NCBI GenBank assembly: GCA_036346355.1
Contig: CM070583.1
Coordinates: 7,564,001-7,628,000 of the forward strand
Length of the DNA: 64,000 nucleotides
Direction of reading: 5' to 3'
Origin: Rhipidocladum racemiflorum
Taxonomy: Eukaryota > Streptophyta > Magnoliopsida > Poales > Poaceae
The notes under the pieces were generated by a model. That model saw only the letters and a list, made by a program, of their open reading frames with translations, was not told where the DNA came from and ran no database searches. A program made the position numbers and the translations under genes. Positions 56,497-64,000 of the stretch are shown one piece after another (positions within the stretch are counted from its first letter, which is position 1; every line of letters begins with the position of its first letter).

Positions 56497-59438
56497 TGAA
56501 ATGCCCCAAAAATTTGCAAACCCAAAATCAAAACCCTAATCGAAGTTTATTGGAGTTAAATCGTGTTCTTCCCGTTCTTGATCGTGTTCTTGGAATTGAG
56601 GAAGATTGGATGGGATGGGAGTGGGTGAACGTACCTGGACTCCCGTTCGGACAGCCGGTCCTTCGCCGGCATCCGCGCTCGCCCGGTCCGTCGCCGCCTC
56701 AGAACTCGGCCGCCTGCCCTCGTCGCCTCCGCTCGGTCGTCACCGCCTCTCCCTGCCGCTCCTGCGTCAGCTCTTCATCCACGCCTCGCGCGCCGCCCGT
56801 TTCTCCTCTGCCGGTCGTCGCCCCCTCGAGACCCCGCGCAACTGCTCCTGTCGCCTCCGTCCTGCAAGACCGCCTAGGGACCTCGCTGCCGCCTGCTCCC
56901 GTGCGTCACGCCCCGTCGCCTCGCTCGCCTGCTCCGCCTCGCGCCCATGCCGCATGCGGCTATAAAGCCGCGTCGCGCCCGCCTTCGCCTCCCCTTGTTC
57001 GCCTCCCCATCTTCTTCAGTGAGGAACCCCCTCTCCCCCATCATCTTCTCCACCCGCGGCTGAGCCCCGCCGCCTGAAACCCCCTCGCCTCCCTCGTCTT
57101 CTTCAGCTCCGGCCGAAGGCCTCCTCCGCCGCCTCGACTTCTCGAGCCACCCTCGCCCCTTCGCCTCCCCCACCCTCTCCCTCAACCCCGGTCTCGCCCC
57201 TGCCGCCTCGCTCGCCACAGCCGCCACCCTCAATCCCTAACCCTAGCTCCCTCTCGCTCTCTGTCTCCCTCTGGATCGAACGAATCGATCGAACAATTTA
57301 TATCGCTGCCGATCGGACCCCACCGGTCAGCATCTCTACGCGCCTGGACCCACCCGTCGGTCTCGCCCTCTCTGCGACATGCGGGCCCGCTGTCGAGCGC
57401 GGGTGTTCTTGTGGTGGGCCGCCCAGCTTGCCCTCAGCGCATGGCCGTGCCCTGTTCGGCCGGCTTGGGCTGAGCCCAAGTGTGGCCCGGTGCTGCGTTT
57501 CTTTTTTTTTTCTTTTTCTTTTGGATTTTTGATAAATCCAAAAATCCTTTTTAAATGCTCTCAAAAATCCGAAAAATCCCCCGAAACTCCAAAATAGCCG
57601 AAACAACTTTTTCCGAATCGTCTCGCCGTTCCGAGTCCAAAAACACTCTCTGTTCCATGTTTGAAGTCCACAAAATTCCCAAAATACCTAAAGTGCCCCC
57701 GAACCCTCTCCGGCCCTTTCTCTCTCAATTTCTTTTTATTTCTCTCTTTTCTTGTTTTTCTCTTTTCTTTTCTTGTTGTTTTATTCGTTTATTTATTGCT
57801 CGCCTTTTTGTACGCTAGATCCGACCTTAGAGCCCGTCCCGGAGCAGTACGAGGAGCTGGAGCAGGAGCCGGACGCGACCGGCACCGAGATCAACTACGT
57901 CGATGACAACCTAGGGATTCCCCTCGCCTCGCAAGGCAAGCCGCACTCCTTGAACATGTTGATCCCATGATAATAATGTAGTAATAATTATTTTAATATT
58001 GCATTATGTTAGTATGTTAGATGCTAGAAATGTTTATTTAAGAATGCCATGATGACATAGCTAGTACCTTGCTTGCTTAAAAACCCACTTTGTATTGTTG
58101 TGCCATTATTCCTTGCAAACCCTAGACATAGATATTAAACCTCGTATGCTAGTAGTTAATTAATTAGTTAAACAATTAAAAATCTTTGTGTATTAAAATA
58201 AAACCATCAAGCAGGAGGCTTGGTGTAGTCTATATTCAAAAATATGCTACGGTGAGAGGACTTTGGCGGGCAAACCACCAGATGGCTACGTGCCCGATCC
58301 TCGACCGATGACGAGGCCAATGTGTGTGGTGTGGATTTGTCGGTTTGGAATTGGCTAAGTCTTAGGCATAATTTTAAGTAATCACAACCTTAAGCAAAGT
58401 AAATAACTTAGATCTCGCTCAACCACAAGTTGGGTCGGTCGACCTCGTTGACTCGATCCAACCTAGCTCGGTATTTGAACTCTCCCTTGGAATACTTATA
58501 AGCGAGAGGTTCCATACTGTGGGTGTTGGTCAGTATGCCCGCGGAAGGAATGGGGTGGAATGAAGGTTGACCGGTGGTGTCGCCTGCCAATTTTCCACAA
58601 CGGTAGATACCCTCAGTATCGGATCGTGAGTCCCGCCGTTGGCCCGGGGGGAACTCGAGTACTGTGTGTTTTGAAACTACCGGGTAAGTGCTAAAGAGGG
58701 GTAGTTCAACGAAAGGCTTTGATAATCTCGGCCCGGCCGCATGCATTTAAGTTGCATGTTTGTAGCGCTTGGCATTAACGGTCGTAGATATCTTGTGGGT
58801 AAAGCTGAGCAACTCTGCAGAGTCATGTTTAAAATGGTATTCGAATACGACGTGCTTTCGGTAAATGAAGCTAAGTTTGAATTGGGGTGACTCCTGTAAC
58901 CTAACCCAAGTAGGTTTAATAATTTCTAACTTGACGTAATGGTGAACTTGTGAAAACTCAAATTTGCTTATTTCTATTATGTATGGTTTGTGTTTCAAAT
59001 ATAAAATGATTTGGAAAATAAAACTGCATCCACGATAATAATAACCTTATTGCCACTTCCTTTGCGAATATCCCTACATGTAATATTCAGAAATTCTCGT
59101 GCGGTTTGTTTAGTACTGTGGTGTACTCAGTCTTGCTTTTCAACCTGTTTTAGAATTTGAAGACGCTGAAGAACTCCCGAAGATCGTAGATGGCGAAATA
59201 GTCTGGTTTTTAGGGTTTCTTTTCTGTGCTCAGGCCTTGCCTGTGTGGTCTTTTGGTAATGTAATATTTTGAAGCCCGCCGCTTCCTTTTGTAAAACTCT
59301 GGCCGTTAGGCCTTATTTGTATTAAAACAAATGTTTCGTTCTTATGCTGGCAATGTATGACTTGGTTCCCGACGGCTAATCTTCCTGGGTAACCGTTGCG
59401 GATTTAAACGCACCCCCTGAAAAGGACGGTTCGTCACA
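56497..59438 (+). mobile_element. family X solo LTR copy B, intact
   Basis: 2942 bp from TGAAATGCCCC to GTTCGTCACA, colinear with copy A after Y is removed. TATA inside an inverted repeat at 56956-56971. Like copy A it contains a short acidic open stretch (LEPVPEQYEELEQEPD, about 57830-57880) ending near CTTGAACATG. No target duplication (GCGTA left, CCAAC right), so it may have arisen by recombination between two elements. No interior. Confidence 0.88.
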
Positions 59439-59488
59439 CCAACCCACCGCGCTTGCATGCATGCCTCCTCGATCGTGCCCGTGCGAGC

Positions 59489-59545
59489 CCATTATAATTT
59501 ACATATGATTTATTATAATTTACATATGATTTATTATAATCAATT
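59489..59545. repeat. 21-bp tandem repeat, about 2.5 copies
   Basis: TTATAATTTACATATGATTTA is repeated twice, followed by a partial third copy. The region from here to 60129 is AT-rich with no gene I can support; ACAAAACTACAT repeats near 59640-59710 suggest an old repetitive element. Confidence 0.7.
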
Positions 59546-60129
59546 ATTTGCATAGGCATCTTTAATTCTAAACTTTTGCTTTTAATTTCTTAGTGTCCAT
59601 TATGATTTACGCTGATAACAAAGAGTAAATTTCACAAACCACAAATTTTGTAGAAGCCAGTATAAAACTACATATTTTAAAAGAATTGTCACAAAACTAC
59701 ATGTTTTAGAATTAATTATTTATTACAACAGAGTTAACGGTGTAATACTCTCGTTTCCCGTTTCACTCGCGCTCTAATTAAAAAGGCTCCCATCTAATTT
59801 GGGCTCGTGATTGTAACTAACAACCTCGACACTTCTTTTCAGAGGCACGAGCACAGAGATGAACGTGTCAATATGTGGCACCAATGGACGAACAGATATT
59901 TATTTATTTTGGTCAGATGAATTAATTGCTAACCTCGCAATCTGGCTTCGTCTGCTCATTCATTGCCAAAAGGTGAAAGAAAACAACCACCTCTGTCGCC
60001 ATGCGGCTGCCCTCGCCGTGAGGGTACCTTGCGGCGCCATTTCCATCCCTGCCCCCAGAGTATTGTACACTTCCGTGTATGCCTCTACTACATTGGAATT
60101 TTTCAGTCAAATAGTATTGGAATATTATA

Positions 60130-60364
60130 TCTATTAAAGCGGAGAGATTTTGACCGAGCTCGCACCGGCCACGTCATCGCCATTTTTCCGCTCCGTCCGA
60201 TTGCTTTCGTCCGGCCGGGATAGCCTCGCTCGCTCGCTCGCTCGGCCGCACGCGGGAAGGCGGGGCAGCGACGCGCGGGCAGCAGCTTGGACGCGCGTGA
60301 CGCTCGCGTGGGAAGGCTTGGCAGCGGCTTGGATGCTCGCGCGGCGCGCGCGTAGGCTACCTAG
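60130..60364 (+). mobile_element. short non-autonomous Helitron
   Basis: 235 bp, starting TCTATTAAAGCGGAGAG after A (60129) and ending GCGCGGCGCGCGCGTAGGCTAC CTAG-side with CTAG at 60361-60364 before T (60365). A TC start, GC-rich 3' hairpin-forming region, CTAG end and insertion between A and T are the defining Helitron features. No coding. Confidence 0.8.
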
Positions 60365-60365
60365 T

Positions 60366-61530
60366 GAAACAAAAATGAGAAAGAATTGTGCAATAATTAA
60401 CTACATATGTTTTCGAGCTAGTTTAATTGAATATGAGTCGGCCGTTCATTATTTTTGATCCAATAGACCAGATTAACTAGAGTTTACTTGTATTTTATCT
60501 GGTAGTAGAGTAGTAGGAATATCCATAACAAATCAACGGTTGGATCTAATTTCTACTACCAGGTATAATGCACCGTAAAATTTCTCATGTTTTTTTGGTT
60601 TTCATGGATCATAAGAATTTTAAGAAATCAGCAGCATCTCATGTGTTTTTCTGCATGTGATGACTCAAGGAGTAAATTACATGTAGAGTGCACATATTGA
60701 ACAATAAGCGAGCCTATTTTGCTAATAATCCCTAAAGCTAGCACTGCTGGTAAAGGAAATCAGAAAATTGAGATGCATACGTATGGCATATGGTGTGATG
60801 TGTCCTGAAAGAAAGCAACAGAAAAATGGGAGCTAGGCTGTTGGGGCCATAGACGGTATATAACTATCAAGCAAGTTTTGTGCAAGAAATGACTTATATT
60901 TTCTTTTTGAACTAAAAAATGTCTCTTCTATTTGCTAGTAACTTTCACTTTGAATTGCTTTGGAAGATATTTTCTCTCTTTCTTGGCAAGTTATCTCCTC
61001 TTCCACTTTAGAGACGAAAATATTTAGTATGTTAGGAATGCAAAGCAGCTAATTTTTTTGCGGTATTTCTAGACCAATGAAAACAAGATATTTAATTAGA
61101 GGTATATGGGGAAAAGGTTCTTGAATTTTTTTTTTAAAAAAACATAGAATTACCAGTTTGGGTCACATGACTATGAGAAAAGCTTGCACAAGAAACGAAG
61201 AGCAAACGAGTATGTCTATGCTTCCCAAAATAAAACCGAATTGATCTCAAAATATATACTAGCGGTTGCTAGTGGTCGGATTGTTGCATATGAACTCTTC
61301 AATTCCTAATTCGCTTTTCACAACATATATAATTGGTTTTATTTGTGCATGAGAACCGTCAAAGTAATTTATGTAAGTATTCTTCTTTCCACGCATGCAT
61401 GTGAGTTAATTAGTTGAAATGGACATTAAAAACTATAATATCCCATCTTTTTCTAGACCGTACACTTGCACGGTTAGAACTTAGAACAGTACACTCGACA
61501 TAACATCACCTTGCACGGCCAAAGCACAAC
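60366..61530. other. AT-rich intergenic DNA upstream of the small gene
   Basis: No supported gene. A CTGGTAGTAGA ... TCTACTACCAG inverted pair at about 60500-60565 and GTAAAATTTCTC at about 60575 suggest an old MITE; a related GAGAAATTTTAC lies at 62862. The rest shows nothing I recognise. Confidence 0.5.
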
Positions 61531-61738
61531 GACATGGCTCCTGAATCCTCTCTTGACATGGCTGGCCATTCATTGTTCGTTTCCATCCTTCACTTTCAGC
61601 TCATTCATTCTTCCCAGGAGCAGCTAGCTTTTCACCAGAGCCAGCCTTCAGTTCTTATTCCTCCAGCCATGCATGACCACAGCAATTTCTCATGTGCAGC
61701 AATACAATACACACTCCAAAAAGTTCAGAGAGAATAGG

Positions 61739-61748
61739 CTATATAAAG
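61739..61748 (+). promoter_or_regulatory. TATA box of the small gene
   Basis: CTATATAAAG lies 81-90 bp before the ATG at 61829. That predicts a transcription start near 61770-61775 and a 5' leader of about 55 nt with no upstream ATG. Confidence 0.65.
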
Positions 61749-61828
61749 CACCCACAGACGAGGCAACCTCCTGGGAGCCAAGAGAAGCCACACCACACTA
61801 CATATATTAGCCTCGATCGTGTGCGTGC

Positions 61829-62047
61829 ATGGCTCAATTCGCCGCGAGAATCACAATGGAGGTCGCGCCTTCGAAGCTTTCGTCCGTCGTCAAGCGCGGC
61901 AGGCTCCCGAGGAGGATGCTTGACACGATCATGGAGGATGACAGGGAGGCCATGGAGTCACCAGGCAGGGCGCCGGCTCACGATGCAAGCTACAGCAAGG
62001 AGGTTAACTGGATGGCGAAAGCCGAGTGCCTCAAGATCGAAGCCTAG
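61829..62047 (+). CDS. small uncharacterised protein, 72 residues
   Basis: A single-exon frame starts in good context (GCATGG), has a TATA box 80-90 bp upstream, and ends at TAG 62045-62047. The frame is GC-rich in AT-rich surroundings, the usual sign of real grass coding sequence. The product begins MAQFAARITMEVAPSKLSS, is basic in the middle (KRGRLPRR), then acidic (MEDDREAMES), and ends KAECLKIEA. No signal peptide, membrane segment or known domain is visible. A second Met at residue 10 could also serve as start. I do not recognise the family and assign no function. The 3' region to about 62280 contains TAATGTAG and GAATAAGG words suitable for polyadenylation. A chance open frame cannot be excluded. 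Confidence 0.6.
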   Translation: MAQFAARITMEVAPSKLSSVVKRGRLPRRMLDTIMEDDREAMESPGRAPAHDASYSKEVNWMAKAECLKIEA

Positions 62048-62290
62048 CTAGCTTCATTTGGTTGGAGAGATGGAGTTTCTAGCTGGCTAGTCTTGCTCCC
62101 TTTTAGGGTTTGAGCAGATGGCAGGCATCCGTAACCTTTCTTGAGTATTTTCGTTTTCGCTACAGCAGTGATTGCTGCTTTACCCTTGTCCAGCAGCAGC
62201 ACCGAAAATGTCAGCGTGTTCCTTTGTGCCGAGTAGATTAATTTGCTCATGTTAGAGCAGAGGTACTATATATAATGTAGCCTCGAATAA

Positions 62291-62518
62291 GGGCATGTTT
62301 GTTTCAGTTTTTGATTCTGGATTCTATTCCCAAAAGCTGAATAAAAAACAAACAGTCTGATTCTAAAATCCGATTCTCGCAATCCAACCCACCCCTATAA
62401 ACTAGAATCCACAATCTACTTCATATGTGCTTTTGGATTTCAGCTTTTGAAGAATCAGCTTCTCTATAACCACAATCCAGAATCAGCTTTTAGAGCAAAA
62501 GCTGAAACAAACAAGCCC
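62291..62518. mobile_element. Tourist-like MITE downstream of the small gene
   Basis: Ends GGGCATGTTTGTTTCAG and CTGAAACAAACAAGCCC are inverted repeats, with TAA duplicated at 62288-62290 and 62519-62521. The interior repeats CAGCTTTT / AAAAGCTGA and GATTCTG words. It probably forms the end of, or lies just beyond, the transcript. Confidence 0.85.
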
Positions 62519-62521
62519 TAA

Positions 62522-64000
62522 ATGTTGATCTCTTTGTTCTTGTGAAAGCTAATAAGTTGGTTCTTGGTATTGCCCTTTAATGCGGATAGAGATCCCAAAT
62601 GGTGAAACAAAGCATATTTCAGAAACCGCGGCACTTTTTACCAAATTTGTGAGCCCATAGTTTGTTAGTTTGCTGAACTAGAACTAGTTCTGAATACTGA
62701 TTGAAAGAAGGAAACCAGTAAGCACCCAACGGCATTGCCGCGGGTGCCATCACGAGCTACATTGGTTACATAAGTAAAACGCGTATTGGCATACTAATAC
62801 TGTTTTATAAAAAAAAATGACGAAAAACAGAAGATCCAACCTATCATATACTATACATAAGAGAAATTTTACGTGGGTAACATGGGTAGTAAATAGTGGT
62901 AGTAGAAGTCAAATCTAATCACCTATTCCTCAAGGGTATTTTAGGTTTTTTCTATCCATTTATCAGAGGTATTTTTTACTTTTCCTATTCGTTCACAGTT
63001 TTAGATTCACCGAATACCTAATGATCTTCAGAGGCTTCTTATCCATTCATCATGATCACAGGACGTGTTTTACCGTAGAGGACAAATAATATAATAGAAT
63101 TATTTACCCTTTTACCTATTCTGAATTTTACTGTTAATATTATAGGTGGTAGTATAACTAGATCTAAATTGATTTTAATCATTAGATTCAAAGTAATGGA
63201 TGGCTTATAGTCTGTAAAAGAGCTCATACATAAAACTGTGCATAATTGTTCGTACACACTGGAGGATTTCTTCACTGAAGAATCAAAAGCTGATACAAAA
63301 CAGCAAGAGGCTGCGGAAAATACTAAGTGAGATTCATTTTGTGGATCACCAGAATGATGTACCTCTCCTTTCAACATGCACTCGTCGATTAGTAAACTCT
63401 CTCGGTCCAAGTTTGTAGGGTGTATTTTTTGAATGACCTTGTCAATAAATTTAGAGCGTATTTTGTGTTCTAATGCAGATTAGCGTGATGTTCCTTTATA
63501 CCTCTAATAAATATTCATATTTACTTGATATGCTCTACATGTGTGCATTAAATATAGTACTTAGAGATAATAATTAAGGGTAGTCTAATTATTTTCAATA
63601 TCTTTTTAGTGCATATGCTAAGAAAAAAATACGTCCTATAAACTTTGTTGGAGTGTGTAACATATTTTTAGTGAAGAGAGCTCTTCCAACATCGCAAGAG
63701 AAGTATCTCTACATTAGCAAATGTTTTTTCGCTGCTACACAACAGAGAATGATCAAAGCAAGGATGGTGAACAAATACGTACATCAGTGACAGATTTCTA
63801 GAAATTCCGTAGATTCTATAATATACTAGGTCTGTAAGCATGGCGTACGTGAACGAAAAATAACTTTACGTTTTTTTTTTGGAGAAAAAAATAGACTTAG
63901 ACGTATTTTTAAAAATTTTGGAGGCTTGAGAAACCTTAGAGACCTAGCCGAAAAAAAAGTACACATCTTTCTGTTGGCGAAGATATTTTTTTCGAGGAAA
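62522..64000. other. AT-rich flank without supported genes
   Basis: No convincing coding sequence on either strand. A MITE-like stretch may begin at about 62862 (GAGAAATTTTACGTGGGTAAC). The last 150 bp contain poly-T/poly-A runs and ATATTTTTTTCG words like those in the Helitron-like bodies at 52000 and 54200, perhaps the start of another copy running past the window. Confidence 0.5.

Overview
The window looks like nuclear DNA of a grass (Poaceae). It holds one seven-exon pentatricopeptide repeat (PPR) gene, one likely small single-exon gene near the right end, and in between a deep nest of plant LTR retrotransposons, MITEs, Helitrons, a hAT element and a Mutator-like element. Tourist-like MITEs with TAA/TTA duplications, large LTRs of the Ty3 Tat and Tekay types, and GC-rich coding sequence in AT-rich flanks all point to a grass. 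I cannot name the species.

Layout. 1-1078: degenerate repeats, a MITE fragment and the PPR promoter. 1079-11836: PPR gene on the + strand, resembling Arabidopsis At3g59040 from memory. Its third intron is 7.2 kb because it carries a small-LTR retroelement (family F, 3755-9270, TSD AGTAC), which itself contains a hAT transposon (4005-8031, TSD AAATCGAG). 11837-15822: 3' end of the gene, a GTTTCA-rich low-complexity block, an old Tekay-like LTR and a GAGTCGAG-rich element. 15823-50030: a 5'-truncated Ty1/copia polyprotein relic used as a landing pad. It is split by a family-W LTR (17095-18749), a solo LTR of family F (19881-20011) and a 29-kb insertion (20806-49878). That insertion is a solo LTR of family X, into which a Ty3 Tat-type element Y (21356-47482, TSD CTCGC) jumped. 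Y in turn contains a Tekay-type element Z (24190-36726, minus strand) and a second W LTR (39222-41143, TSD GATTG). 50031-60365: MITEs, Helitrons ending in a GC hairpin plus CTAG, a Pack-MULE-like element with about 190-bp TIRs carrying a RING-finger fragment, a second GTTTCA block and a second intact 2.94-kb solo LTR of family X. 60366-64000: AT-rich DNA with a probable small gene (TATA at 61739, 72-codon ORF at 61829-62047) and a Tourist-like MITE.

Only the PPR gene and the small gene look like functional host genes. The other coding sequence belongs to mobile elements, nearly all of it broken. The best candidates for undescribed structure are: an array of 51-56-bp hairpin units in the LTRs of Y whose stems vary in a paired way; an array of near-palindromes in one W LTR; and a 22-bp perfect palindrome just downstream of the primer binding site of family F. 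The two LTRs of Z differ mostly by indels near CG, CAG and CTG sites, while long AT-rich stretches are identical. That looks more like a consensus-calling artefact in methylated DNA than decay. All alignments here were done by eye.
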